Shown: in pieces, positions 17,254-26,879 of the stretch | How positions within the stretch are numbered: position 1 is the stretch's first letter | Layout: each line of letters starts with the position of its first letter | DNA from: Desulfovibrio sp. | GTDB taxonomy: Bacteria > Desulfobacterota > Desulfovibrionia > Desulfovibrionales > Desulfovibrionaceae | Direction of reading: 5' to 3' | NCBI GenBank assembly: GCA_016208105.1 | Contig: JACQYS010000011.1 | Location: 93,060 to 157,059 of the forward strand | Length of the DNA: 64,000 bases | Notes under the pieces: model-generated | Databases searched by the model: none | Told to the model about the DNA's origin: nothing | Seen by the model: only the letters and a program-made list of their open reading frames with translations | Program-made: the position numbers and the translations under genes

Positions 17254-20004
17254 TCAATCGCGATCGATCGGAAATTCCAGGCGAAACCGGGTGCCACCGT
17301 CCGATTCCACCGCAAGCGTTCCGTGCAGCTGGTTGGCCAGCAGGGTGACGATCTGCAGCCCCAGCGTGGACTGCCCGTCGAGAGAAAAGTCCCCGGGCAG
17401 GCCCTTGCCGTTGTCGGCGATGGTGAAGGCCACGTTCTGGCCGTTCCTGACGGCGCTTATGGTAATGGTGCCTTTCTGGACGCCGTTGAAGGCGTGCTTG
17501 AAGGCGTTGGTGGCCAGCTCGTTGGCGATGAGGCCAAACGGGATGGCCTGGTCCAGGGAAAGCGCGATGGAGGCGATGGCAAGCTCCATGGTGATGTCCC
17601 GTTTGCCTTTGTAGCCGATGGCCAGGCGCCGCAGGAGCTCGCCCAGGTAGGGGGCCATGTCGATTCCGCCAAGATTGTCCGACCGGTGGAGCTGGTCGTG
17701 GACCAGGGCCATGGACATCACCCGCCCCTGGCAGTCCAGAAGGATTCGCTGAGCCTCGGGGTTCTCGATCCCTTTTTCCTGGAGGCTCAAAAGGCTCGAG
17801 ATGATCTGGAGGTTGTTCTTCACCCGGTGGTGGATCTCCTTGAGCAACACCTCCTTTTCCCGGAGCGAGGCCATGAGCGCTATCTCGGCCGTCTTCACCT
17901 GGGTGATGTTCGTGATCAGCGAATAGAAGCCCAGAACCGCGCCATCGGCAACGTCCGGGATGTATTGCACGAAGGAGTGGCGGATGGAGTGCCCGTCTGG
18001 GTTTTTGGCGGCGCGCTCGAAGGCCTGGGCTGTCCCGGCCAGCACACCCTGTATGTAGGGCTGGTTGCTGGTGAAGGATTCTTCGCCAATGACGTCTCGC
18101 AGGTGCATGCCGTCGATCGTGTCGGCGTTTATTCCGAACCATTGCAGGTAGGTCTGGTTGGCGAATCCGTTGCGGAGGTTCGCGTCCCAGTAGGAGATCA
18201 TGGCGGGCAGGCTGTTGAGCGTGGCCCGAAGCTTGCTTTCGCTCTTCTTGAGTTTCTCCTCCAAAAGCTTTGCCTCGGTGATGTCCTGGAAGATGGTGAC
18301 GAACCGGCCCTTGTCCGGGGAGAAGGCGGAAATGCGGAAATGCTTGTTAAGGGGCGGGAAGTAGGTTTCGAACCACTCCGGCTCCGCACCCTCGGCCACC
18401 CTGGCATAGATGTCGAGATAGGGCGGGGCGTCCGAGCCGTACACCAGCGAGGCCAAGGCTCCCACCGCCTTCGAGCGGTCTATGCCCGTTTGGCGCTCGA
18501 AGCTTCGGTTCACGTCCAGGATTCTGTAGTCCACGGCCTTACCAGGGGCTTCGTAGACCATTTCGTGGACCGCGGCCCCCTCGGTCATGGACTCGAAGAG
18601 GGTGCGGAATTTGCGCTCGCTTTCGCGCAAGGCCTCTTCGGCCATCCTCTGGACGCTGGTGTCGGAAAAGAGGGTGACCACGAGCCCGGAGGGGAGCCTG
18701 AAGACGTAGTTTTCCGCGCTGTGGGTGAGGCGGTTGTCCGAGTAGATGTTAAGGGGCAGGTGTTCCGGCTCCCCCGTGGAGTGGACGCGCCGCATCGCTT
18801 CCAGCAGTCCGAACTGCCTGACGCTCGGAAACACATCCGTGACGCGCCTGCCTGCCACATCATTCAGGGTGACATTGCCCAAGGCCTGGCCAGCCCGGTT
18901 GAGTGACACGAACACGAAGTCCTGCCCCTGGTCCACGGGCCGGTAGATGGCCAGGCCCTCCTGCATGTTGTCGAAGAGCTGCCGGAAACGCTCCTCGCTC
19001 TCCTTTATGGCCTCGACCTGCCTGCCCACCAGCTTCCTGCCCAGGAGCCTGGCGATGATCATGGCCAGAAGCGCGGCCCCGGCCATCAGGGCCAGGTTCG
19101 CCATGAGCGTCTTGTCGGCCTGTCTGTAGATCACGGACAGGGGAATGTTCAGAAGCACCACCATGTAGGGCGGTTCGCTTTCGAGCAGCCTGAGCTTGCT
19201 GAAATAGAACAGAACGGTGGTGCCGTCGTAGCGGGTGGCGATGAACGAACCGGATTCCTCTTTGGACTCCACGATGGTGCGCCAGTTCTCGGCCACGATG
19301 GGCTGGCCGATGGGCGGCGGATCGGACCCTTTTGCCAGGGCCAGCAGCCGGACGCCGCCCCGGTCCATGAGGGTCAGGCGGCTGTCGGCGGGCAGCGTGA
19401 GCTGGGCAAAAAACGGATGGTACTTGCCAAGGTCGTAGGTGACCAGCACCACGCCCAGAAGCCGGGAATTCTCATCCAGAACCGGGGTGGAGAACTGCAT
19501 CACCGGCACCTTGGCGATCCGGCTGACCATGAAGTCGCCGGCGCTGAAACTCTTGGTGCGAACGGCGTCCCTAAACGAGGTGCGGTCCGACAGGTCGAGG
19601 TCGTTCGAGGCTGGCAGGGCCGACGCCTGCACCTTCCCCGTGGCATCCAGGAGCACGATGTTGGCCAGGGCTTTATTCTCGTGCAAGAGGTGAGCGAACA
19701 GGTTCGAGCAATCCAGGGCATCGAAGTGCCGGACCTGGGGCAGGGCGGCCAGGGTATGACCAAGGGTTCTGGCCAGGTGCGTCTTCTCGGATTGCAGGGT
19801 GGCGATGCTCTCGGTCAGGTTGTCGAGCCGGTTGCGCGCTTCCGAGAGCACCTGCTCGCGCAAGGTGAACCCGTTGTAGAGGATGATCGACAGAGCGGGA
19901 AGGATGGCGCAGGCCACCACGGCGTACAGGCTTGTATTGACCGAGAGCCAGCTTTTCGGCCCTTCAACTGAGACCTCCCCATTACCCGTAACTCTCTCGC
20001 TCAT
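17254..20004 (-). CDS. Membrane sensor histidine kinase, dCache-PAS3-HisKA_2
   Basis: 916 residues. Two membrane spans (residues about 24-44 and 300-322) enclose a periplasmic double-Cache sensor, with Y-D-L-G-K-Y and R-T-S-F-R-D-A as typical Cache phrases. Three PAS domains follow (about 340-460, 470-590 and 600-715). The kinase core begins [16 protein letters not shown] and continues into a HATPase with A-N-E-L-A-T-N-A-F and D-N-G-K-G-L. It should sense a small extracellular ligand and autophosphorylate on His. The last PAS and kinase core closely resemble those of the divergent kinase at 20276, including a shared R-D-V-I-G-E-E block, so the two look like products of duplication with different sensor parts. 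No cognate response regulator is nearby. Confidence 0.9.
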   Translation of the reverse strand: MSERVTGNGEVSVEGPKSWLSVNTSLYAVVACAILPALSIILYNGFTLREQVLSEARNRLDNLTESIATLQSEKTHLARTLGHTLAALPQVRHFDALDCSNLFAHLLHENKALANIVLLDATGKVQASALPASNDLDLSDRTSFRDAVRTKSFSAGDFMVSRIAKVPVMQFSTPVLDENSRLLGVVLVTYDLGKYHPFFAQLTLPADSRLTLMDRGGVRLLALAKGSDPPPIGQPIVAENWRTIVESKEESGSFIATRYDGTTVLFYFSKLRLLESEPPYMVVLLNIPLSVIYRQADKTLMANLALMAGAALLAMIIARLLGRKLVGRQVEAIKESEERFRQLFDNMQEGLAIYRPVDQGQDFVFVSLNRAGQALGNVTLNDVAGRRVTDVFPSVRQFGLLEAMRRVHSTGEPEHLPLNIYSDNRLTHSAENYVFRLPSGLVVTLFSDTSVQRMAEEALRESERKFRTLFESMTEGAAVHEMVYEAPGKAVDYRILDVNRSFERQTGIDRSKAVGALASLVYGSDAPPYLDIYARVAEGAEPEWFETYFPPLNKHFRISAFSPDKGRFVTIFQDITEAKLLEEKLKKSESKLRATLNSLPAMISYWDANLRNGFANQTYLQWFGINADTIDGMHLRDVIGEESFTSNQPYIQGVLAGTAQAFERAAKNPDGHSIRHSFVQYIPDVADGAVLGFYSLITNITQVKTAEIALMASLREKEVLLKEIHHRVKNNLQIISSLLSLQEKGIENPEAQRILLDCQGRVMSMALVHDQLHRSDNLGGIDMAPYLGELLRRLAIGYKGKRDITMELAIASIALSLDQAIPFGLIANELATNAFKHAFNGVQKGTITISAVRNGQNVAFTIADNGKGLPGDFSLDGQSTLGLQIVTLLANQLHGTLAVESDGGTRFRLEFPIDRD

Positions 20005-20275
20005 GCCTGTCCTTTGGGTCGAATGCCTGCCGGGTGCGACGGCACCAGTACACTCATCCTATGCCCCAGGTGCGTGAACGGGTCAATGGAAACGGGCGGA
20101 TGTGATTGCCATTCGTACCGGCACGTGACGGCTTGCACTGCGCGGTACAGCTAAGACGCATCCGTCCTTCGGATCTTTTTCGTTCCCCTACTTTCTCATC
20201 CCCCTGTTTATGTGCTAAGGTGCAATTTGCCAGGGGTCATCATGAACCTGGGCGCAACGCATCACGCATCAGCGA

Positions 20276-22633
20276 GTGAGCATGACAAAGCGTACCAGCG
20301 TATCCGGAGTATCACGTTCCTGGGCGGCCCTCGGAGCCGCTTTGCTGGCCCTGGGCGCATTCTTCGCGGTGTTTTTGTTCGAGGAAAAGACCCGCATCGA
20401 GGCCAGGGAAGAGGCGGAACTCCTCTCCAACACCAAGACCATCGAACAGCTCATCAACAGCCAGATTACGTCCCTGAACGCTCTTTTGGCCACCCTTTCG
20501 GATGATTGGGCCAGGCGCGAGTCCGGCCAGCGTCTCGATGAACGTCTGGCCGTACTCAAGACCGGGCTGCCCGGGGTGCGCTCGTTCGTTCTTATGGACA
20601 GGCATGGAAACGCCGTGGCTTCCAGCCGGGCTGAGCTTCGCGGCAGTAATTTCAAGAACGGCGAGTCGTTCAGGCACATTGAGCGGACAGCAAATCCAGG
20701 CGCGCTCTACATCTCGGCTCCGTACACCACGGTGCTTGGCACATACACCATAAACGTGGCCCGCATGGTTTCGGGCCCCCTGGGCGAGTTCGACGGGGTG
20801 GCCATGGCGGTTCTTGATCCGGAGTTTTTCGTTCCCATCTTGAACTCGGTTCTTTCTGCTCCGGACATGCGCGCAAACGTGCTGCACAGCGACGGAATCC
20901 TGTTTATGAACGAACCGGAATTCAAGGAAATACTGGGGAAGAACTTCGCGCTGGAAGGAGCGTTTTTCACCCGGCATATCGCAAGCGGAAACCCCACCAG
21001 CATCTATTCCGGCCCAACCCGCGTCACCGCAGAGGGCCGGTTGATAGCCCTGAGGACCGTCCGTCCGTCCGGCATGCTCCTTGACAAGTACCTGGTGGTC
21101 ACCTGCTCCAGGAGCTTGAGCGTCATCTTTGCCGGATGGCGCTGGGACCTCTACAGGATCGGAGGCTCTTATCTGGTGCTGGTGTTGCTTGGCTGCTGGG
21201 GGATGTATGCCTACCAACGGCGTCAGCGTGAGTTCGCCAAACACGAGGAGCTGTCGGCCGTAAAACTCCAGATGGCCCTGGACGCGGCCAAGGCCGGGAT
21301 TTGGGAGTGGAACCTCAAAACCAACGAGAACCGGTGGTCGGACCAGCTCTGGGGTCTCTACGGCCTCAAGCACGGCGATGATGAACCGTCGTACGACAAA
21401 TGGCAGTCCACCATCCATCCCTCGGACAGGGAGAGGGTCTGCTCCGAGGTTTCCACCGCAGCTGCAACAGGCAGCAACATCGTCATCGAATGGAAGGTGA
21501 ATCTGCCTGACAACCAGATCCGCTGGCTCACCTCCCAGGGCAGCCCGGAATACGGCCAGGACGGCAATATAACCCGCTACCGGGGCGTGGTGATGGACAT
21601 CACGGAGCGCAAGCGGATGGAGAGCACGCTGTCGCAGAGCCGCCGCGACCTGCGGGCCGTCCTTGACAACATGCCGTCCATGATCGGCTCCTGGGACAAA
21701 AACTTGCGCAACCGGTTCGCCAACCACGCCTATTATACATGGTTCGGTATCGACCCGGAGACAATACCGGGTATGCACATTCGAGACGTGATAGGAGAGG
21801 AGCGCTACCACCTCAACCTCCCCTATATCGAGGGCGTGCTCGCAGGGGTGCCCCAAGTGTTCGAGCGCGCCATCCCGACTCCCGATGGTACGAGCGTGTT
21901 GCATTCCCTGGCTCATTACATCCCAGATATCGTTGACGGCCAGGTGCTGGGCTTCTACGCCCTGATAACCGACATCACCACCGTCAAGCAGGCCGAGGAG
22001 GCCATGGCCGCCTCCCTCAAGGAAAAGGAGGTCCTGCTTCGGGAAATCCACCACCGGGTGAAAAACAACCTCCAGATCGTCTCAAGCCTGTTAAGCCTCC
22101 AATCGCAGGGGGGGAGGGCCGCCTCCGTCCAGGACGTCCTTACCGAGAGCAAGGGGCGGATCATGTCCATGGCGCTTATCCATGAACAGCTCTACAGCTC
22201 GCACGATTTGTCCCAGATACAGGTGGATGTGTATCTCAGTCAGCTCCTTCCCAGACTTCTGACGACCTATAGCGGGAAGAAGGATATCTCGCTTGATCTC
22301 GAATTCTCTCCCATCGCACTCACACTCGACCAATCCATTCCCTTCGGGCTGATAGTAAACGAGCTGGTCACCAACGCGCTCAAGCACGGATTCATCGGCA
22401 GGGATGCAGGCACGATACGCGTTTCGACCTCCGTTGCGGAGGGTGCCGTGGCCATCGTGGTCGAAGATGACGGCGTGGGCCTGCCCGAAGGCTTTTGCCT
22501 GGAAGCTGTGGAAACGCTCGGCCTTCAGCTGGTTGTTATTCTCACCGACCAGCTTCACGGAAAGCTCGCCATCGAGTCCGCCTCGGGAACCACCTTCCTT
22601 CTGCAATTTCCCCTGCGCGCCCAGGGGCAGTAG
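20276..22633 (+). CDS. Membrane sensor histidine kinase, Cache-PAS2-HisKA_2
   Basis: 785 residues from GTG 20276 (ATG 20282 is also possible; neither has a strong ribosome site). A first membrane span lies at about 16-36 and a second at about 290-312. Between them is an extracytoplasmic Cache-like sensor ([11 protein letters not shown] and Y-I-S-A-P-Y). Two PAS domains follow, the first of PAS_3 type (G-I-W-E-W-N-L). The kinase core is HisKA_2 ([16 protein letters not shown]) with a HATPase containing N-E-L-V-T-N-A-L and D-D-G-V-G-L. The gene is divergent from the kinase ending at 17254 across about 270 bases, and the two share the last PAS and kinase module. Confidence 0.88.
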   Translation: MSMTKRTSVSGVSRSWAALGAALLALGAFFAVFLFEEKTRIEAREEAELLSNTKTIEQLINSQITSLNALLATLSDDWARRESGQRLDERLAVLKTGLPGVRSFVLMDRHGNAVASSRAELRGSNFKNGESFRHIERTANPGALYISAPYTTVLGTYTINVARMVSGPLGEFDGVAMAVLDPEFFVPILNSVLSAPDMRANVLHSDGILFMNEPEFKEILGKNFALEGAFFTRHIASGNPTSIYSGPTRVTAEGRLIALRTVRPSGMLLDKYLVVTCSRSLSVIFAGWRWDLYRIGGSYLVLVLLGCWGMYAYQRRQREFAKHEELSAVKLQMALDAAKAGIWEWNLKTNENRWSDQLWGLYGLKHGDDEPSYDKWQSTIHPSDRERVCSEVSTAAATGSNIVIEWKVNLPDNQIRWLTSQGSPEYGQDGNITRYRGVVMDITERKRMESTLSQSRRDLRAVLDNMPSMIGSWDKNLRNRFANHAYYTWFGIDPETIPGMHIRDVIGEERYHLNLPYIEGVLAGVPQVFERAIPTPDGTSVLHSLAHYIPDIVDGQVLGFYALITDITTVKQAEEAMAASLKEKEVLLREIHHRVKNNLQIVSSLLSLQSQGGRAASVQDVLTESKGRIMSMALIHEQLYSSHDLSQIQVDVYLSQLLPRLLTTYSGKKDISLDLEFSPIALTLDQSIPFGLIVNELVTNALKHGFIGRDAGTIRVSTSVAEGAVAIVVEDDGVGLPEGFCLEAVETLGLQLVVILTDQLHGKLAIESASGTTFLLQFPLRAQGQ

Positions 22634-22912
22634 CGTCTTACGGGACAAACGAACCCTTGTGGACAGCTGCCGGGGCTTTTGCGCCCTGGAATCAACCGGA
22701 GAGTCATCGCGCGCTTCGCTCAACGCGGCCTGAAGCAGGGCTTCCTTCAACCCCGCCCCCCCGTATCCCCGCCAACAGTTAGCCCCCCTTATGAACCCAG
22801 GCGGGCGCTTGATCGCGATGCCTATTGCCAACATATTCTATAATGGATAAAGGCTGGGCAACTCCTCGATTAGATTCACGATGGGCGCCGAAAATTCGGC
22901 AAAGACGTTCCC

Positions 22913-24235
22913 ATGGAAGAGGCCATGCCAATGTCTACAGTCCCCATCGCTGAACTCCAGATCGGCTCGATTCTCTCAGCCGACGTCAAGTCCAAGCAGG
23001 GGCGGCTGCTTCTGGTGGCCGGGACCAGGCTCGAAGAGCGGCACATCAAGATTCTCAAGACCTGGGGCGTGTACGAGGCCCCGGTGAACGGCGCGGAAAC
23101 CGGGCAGGAAGAGCCCCGGACCGTCCAGTCCTCCCAGGCGCAGCAGCCTCCCCAGGCCCCCCAGGCTTCACCATCCCCCCAGGAGCCCAAGGTCGACATC
23201 TCCGTGTCGGACAAGGCCTGCCTGGCCTATTCCCAGTGCCGTTTCCTGCTCAGCAAGAATCCCGGCCCCATCGACAAGCTGCTCATGCGGCGCCATTTCC
23301 TCAAGACCAAGGAGCGCGTGGACTCGGGGCAGGTGAGGCTCAAGGAACTCACGTTCGCCAAGTGCGTGGCAGCGGCCGAACTGCCCAAAATGGCAGCCCT
23401 CGACCCGGACAGGATCATCTCCGGCAACACCCAGCTGGCTTCGCCGCCGCATGTGTTCCGCGAAATCATAAAGGCCTTGCAGGACCCCAAGTCCTCCGTG
23501 TCCTACCTGGCCGACGTTATCGCCAAGGACCCGGCCCTGACCGCCAGACTTCTGCGCATAGTCAACTCCCCGTTCTACGGCCAGACCCAGAAGATCGACA
23601 CCCCGGCCCGGGCGCTGCTTATCCTCGGCGCCAAGAAGCTCACCTCGCTGGCCGCGGGCATCGCCATCATGAGCGTGTTCGAGGGCATCCCCCAGTCCGT
23701 TGTCAACATGGAGCTCTTCTGGAAGCATTCCTTAAGCTGCGGCGTGGTCTGCAAGCTTCTGGCGCTGCAGGTGGAGCCGGAGCTTGAGGATTCGCTCTTT
23801 CTGGCCGGCATGCTCCACGACATCGGCAAGCTGGTGATGCTAAAAGACCATGCCAAGCACGCCGCCCTGGTGCTTTCGGCCTCCCGCCAACTGGCCAAGC
23901 CCTCCTATGAAATCGAAAAGGCCGTGTGGGGCTTCACCCACGCCGACATCGGGGCCCGCCTGGCCGAACAGTGGAATTTCCCCACCAGCCTGGTGAACGC
24001 CATCCGCTTCCACCACTCGCATTCCTCGGCCGCGGACCACCACGAGAGCGATTTCGTGCACCTGGCCGACCACGTCGCTTGCGCCATGGAAATAGGCTCA
24101 AGCGGGGCCTGGCTCTTTCCGCCCCTCCTGCACGTGCGTCTGGGCCGCCACGCCCCGTCGCTCAATCTCCTGAAGGCCATCCTGCCCATGGCCGAACAGC
24201 AGACGGAAGAGATAGTGGGGTTGTTCCTCTTATGA
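22913..24235 (+). CDS. HDOD domain signalling protein
   Basis: 440 residues from ATG 22913; ATGs at 22925 and 22931 are alternative starts and GAAGAGG fits 22925. Residues about 10-60 form a small module also found in HD-GYP proteins (L-x-I-G-x-I-L-S-A-D-V, then L-L-L-V-A-G-T-R-L). A Pro/Gln-rich linker follows. The HDOD domain (about 175-380) has I-A-K-D-P-A-L-T-A-R-L-L-R-I-V-N-S and M-L-H-D-I-G-K-L; the His-Asp pair is kept, whereas many HDOD proteins lose it. HDOD proteins are regulators linked to motility, c-di-GMP and stress. The stop codon overlaps the next start (ATGA), so the two are translationally coupled, which suggests a joint role in c-di-GMP signalling. Confidence 0.88.
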   Translation: MEEAMPMSTVPIAELQIGSILSADVKSKQGRLLLVAGTRLEERHIKILKTWGVYEAPVNGAETGQEEPRTVQSSQAQQPPQAPQASPSPQEPKVDISVSDKACLAYSQCRFLLSKNPGPIDKLLMRRHFLKTKERVDSGQVRLKELTFAKCVAAAELPKMAALDPDRIISGNTQLASPPHVFREIIKALQDPKSSVSYLADVIAKDPALTARLLRIVNSPFYGQTQKIDTPARALLILGAKKLTSLAAGIAIMSVFEGIPQSVVNMELFWKHSLSCGVVCKLLALQVEPELEDSLFLAGMLHDIGKLVMLKDHAKHAALVLSASRQLAKPSYEIEKAVWGFTHADIGARLAEQWNFPTSLVNAIRFHHSHSSAADHHESDFVHLADHVACAMEIGSSGAWLFPPLLHVRLGRHAPSLNLLKAILPMAEQQTEEIVGLFLL

Positions 24236-26562
24236 GCGCAAAGCACCTGGACCAGTGCGCGAGCACGCTCATAAAAAGCCGCGTCCAGCATCTGGAGTGG
24301 CTGGCCAAGAACACCTTCGAGGCGCTGCAGGTTGCAGCTTCCATGAACAACTTAAATGCCAGCGTCAGCACCTTCAAATCGCCCGTGACCATCCTTCAGG
24401 CCGCGACCACCCGGTTGAAGGAGCTCATCACCTTCGACAGCTACGCCTTCTTCCTTGCCGACAAAGACTCCGACCTCCCTCTCGCCTTGTGTGAACCAGC
24501 AGAGAATGCTGGTTTTTTCAAGGGAGAACTGGACAGGTTGATAGACGACGGCACCATCCCGGACGTGCTGAACAACAAGGGCCCGCTGTTCAAGGTGAAG
24601 CCCAAAAGAAACGGCAGCTACCTTCTGCACAGCGTTGCCACCACGTCGCGCATCAGGGGCCTTTACATCGGCGACGTGGGTAATCGCAGAAAGCACATCC
24701 AGGACATATCGCTCTTTAGCCTCACAATAGTCTTAAACGCCACGGCCAGCCTTCTGGAAAGCTACGAGCTCTACAAGATGCTGCGCCAGGCCAATACGAA
24801 GCTCAAGAAAAAGATAACCAACCTGCGAAAGGAAGTGGCGCTCCGAAAGAAGACCGAGTCTTCGCTTGTGCAGTCGCAGCGGATGCTGAACCTGGTCATG
24901 GACAACATTCCGCAAAGCGTCTTCTGGAAGGGCACGGACCTCTGCTACCTTGGCTGCAACAAGAACTTCGCCGCCAGCGTTGGCTATGGCGATCCCTCAG
25001 GCGTTATCGGCAAAACTGACCAGGATCTCCCCTTCAAGCCCGAGGAGGCGGCCCGCTTCCAGGCGTCCGACAAGCGGGTGATCCGGGAAAACCGTTGCGA
25101 GCTGGACATCCAGGAGCCCGTCACCCTGGCGGACACGAGCACGCGCTGGCTGGAGACCAACCGGGTTCCCATGCACGACGGGCAGGGCAGAGTGATAGGG
25201 GTTCTGGGCACCTCCCACGACATCACCGAGCGCAAGGCCTATGACGACCAGCTCTCCCACCTGGCCCTGCACGACGCCCTGACCGGCCTGCCCAACCGGG
25301 TGCTCTTTTTCGAGCGGCTCTCCTGGGCCATGTCTCGCAGCAAGCGCAACACCCAGACTCGCTCCTGTGTGCTGCTCATGGACATGGACCGGTTCAAGCA
25401 GATCAACGACGCCCACGGCCACCTGCTTGGCGACAGGCTCTTGGTGGAACTCAGCAAGCGCATCTCGCGCTGCCTGCGCGAATCGGACATCCTCTCGCGC
25501 CTGGGCGGCGACGAATTCACCATCATGATCGAAGACATCGCCAGGGACGAAGACTACACGGCCATAGTCGAGCGCATAGTGGTTGAAATTGAAAAGCCGT
25601 TCAACATCCTGGGCAGGGTGGTGTACACGTCGGTGAGCATCGGAGTGGTGGAGGACATCGCCAAGTACACCAATCCCGAGGACATCCTGCGCGACGCGGA
25701 CATCGCCATGTACGCGGCCAAGGGATTCGGCGGGCGCAGGGTCGAAGTGTACAAGGAGTCCATGCACGAGAGCGTGATACGCGTTACGGAAATGGAGCAC
25801 GACCTGCACTACGGGTTCGACCACAACGAGTTCTCGGTGGTGTACCAGCCCATCTTCTCCATCCCCGAGCACACGTTGCGCGGGTTCGAGGTGCTGGCCC
25901 GCTGGACCCACTCCAAGTTAGGCCCCATCGGACCGGACGTGTTCATCCCCCTGGCCGAGAAGACCGGGCTGATCCTTGAACTGGGCGCGTTCGTTCTGCA
26001 CAAGGCCTGCACGGACTTCAGCCGGTGGCGGGCCCAGTTCCCCGAGCAGTCCAAGGGGCTCTACCTGTCCATCAACCTCTCGGCCCGCCAGCTCTCCAAC
26101 CCCGATCTGGTGGCGGAGATCAAGGGCATCCTTGCGGCCAACGACATCCCGCCGGAGCTCATAAACTTAGAAATCACCGAATCCATGGTCATGCAGGACC
26201 CGGACAACGCGCTGGCCATCCTGCGCCACTTAAAGCAGCTGGGTGTGGGCATCTTCCTGGACGATTTCGGGACAGGCTATTCCTCCCTGTCGCACCTGCA
26301 GAAGTTCCCCATCGACACCTTAAAGATCGACAAGAGCTTCATCTTCAACCTGTCTGGCGGCAAAAGCATGGAGAGCACGGCCATCGTCCGCTCCATCCTG
26401 GCCCTGGGCGGCAGCCTGGGCATGCAGGTGGTGGCTGAAGGCATAGAGAACATTTCCCAGCGCGATTCGCTCGTGGAACTGGGCTGCACCACCGGGCAGG
26501 GGTATCTCATGTCACGCCCCCTGCCGGCCGAGAAGGTGGTGTCCCACATGGCCGACATGTGA
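24232..26562 (+). CDS. GAF-PAS-GGDEF-EAL c-di-GMP protein
   Basis: 776 residues from ATG 24232, overlapping the HDOD gene stop by four bases. Residues about 40-185 look like a GAF domain, followed by a coiled coil (L-K-K-K-I-T-N-L-R-K-E-V) and a PAS (about 215-335). The GGDEF domain is intact (R-L-G-G-D-E-F) and has the RxxD inhibition site (R-E-S-D) at the normal spacing. The EAL domain has E-V-L in place of E-A-L but keeps the other catalytic residues: N in S-I-N-L-S, E in E-I-T-E-S, the D-D-F-G-T-G-Y loop and the final A-E-G-I-E. Both synthesis and breakdown of c-di-GMP are therefore possible; which dominates cannot be told. Cytoplasmic. Confidence 0.92.
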   Translation: MSAKHLDQCASTLIKSRVQHLEWLAKNTFEALQVAASMNNLNASVSTFKSPVTILQAATTRLKELITFDSYAFFLADKDSDLPLALCEPAENAGFFKGELDRLIDDGTIPDVLNNKGPLFKVKPKRNGSYLLHSVATTSRIRGLYIGDVGNRRKHIQDISLFSLTIVLNATASLLESYELYKMLRQANTKLKKKITNLRKEVALRKKTESSLVQSQRMLNLVMDNIPQSVFWKGTDLCYLGCNKNFAASVGYGDPSGVIGKTDQDLPFKPEEAARFQASDKRVIRENRCELDIQEPVTLADTSTRWLETNRVPMHDGQGRVIGVLGTSHDITERKAYDDQLSHLALHDALTGLPNRVLFFERLSWAMSRSKRNTQTRSCVLLMDMDRFKQINDAHGHLLGDRLLVELSKRISRCLRESDILSRLGGDEFTIMIEDIARDEDYTAIVERIVVEIEKPFNILGRVVYTSVSIGVVEDIAKYTNPEDILRDADIAMYAAKGFGGRRVEVYKESMHESVIRVTEMEHDLHYGFDHNEFSVVYQPIFSIPEHTLRGFEVLARWTHSKLGPIGPDVFIPLAEKTGLILELGAFVLHKACTDFSRWRAQFPEQSKGLYLSINLSARQLSNPDLVAEIKGILAANDIPPELINLEITESMVMQDPDNALAILRHLKQLGVGIFLDDFGTGYSSLSHLQKFPIDTLKIDKSFIFNLSGGKSMESTAIVRSILALGGSLGMQVVAEGIENISQRDSLVELGCTTGQGYLMSRPLPAEKVVSHMADM

Positions 26563-26879
26563 GGGGGCGGCGCTCCCCCTTGCCGGTATACCCTGATTGA
26601 TCAATTCCCCCTTTCGGATTTCTCCCTGCCGGACGCTCTCATTGGCGATATAGCAAAACGCCATTGCGCATCTTTTCAGCATAGCATGCTTTCCGCCTGC
26701 CGGTCGCCTGTTCGATCTCTCTGACAAATATCCAACAATAAAACGGTATGTTAACCGTGAACAACAGTGGCTTTTCTGTGTGGAAAATGAGCGGCCAGGA
26801 AGCCATTGACAGATTTTTACGATATTGTATAACCTATAGTTATTTCTGATAGTGAACAATTGAACAATCGGAGTAAGCC
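26563..26879. other. Intergenic region before the chemoreceptor gene
   Basis: About 317 bases, AT-rich to the right, with no coding region. It contains the promoter at 26804-26831 and a small perfect inverted repeat, AGCAT-AGC-ATGCT, near 26679-26691. Confidence 0.45.
26804..26831 (+). promoter_or_regulatory. Strong sigma-70 promoter of the chemoreceptor gene
   Basis: A perfect TTGACA and TATAAC (five of six) are separated by 16 bases, 48 bases before the start codon. It is the best consensus promoter seen in the window. Confidence 0.75.

Noticed and set aside
17236..18906. Long open frame on the plus strand opposite the membrane kinase
   Set aside because: It mirrors the codon bias of the real gene on the other strand and encodes no domain.
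20312..22054. 580-codon frame on the minus strand
   Set aside because: It is antisense to a kinase with clear domains; a GC-rich shadow.
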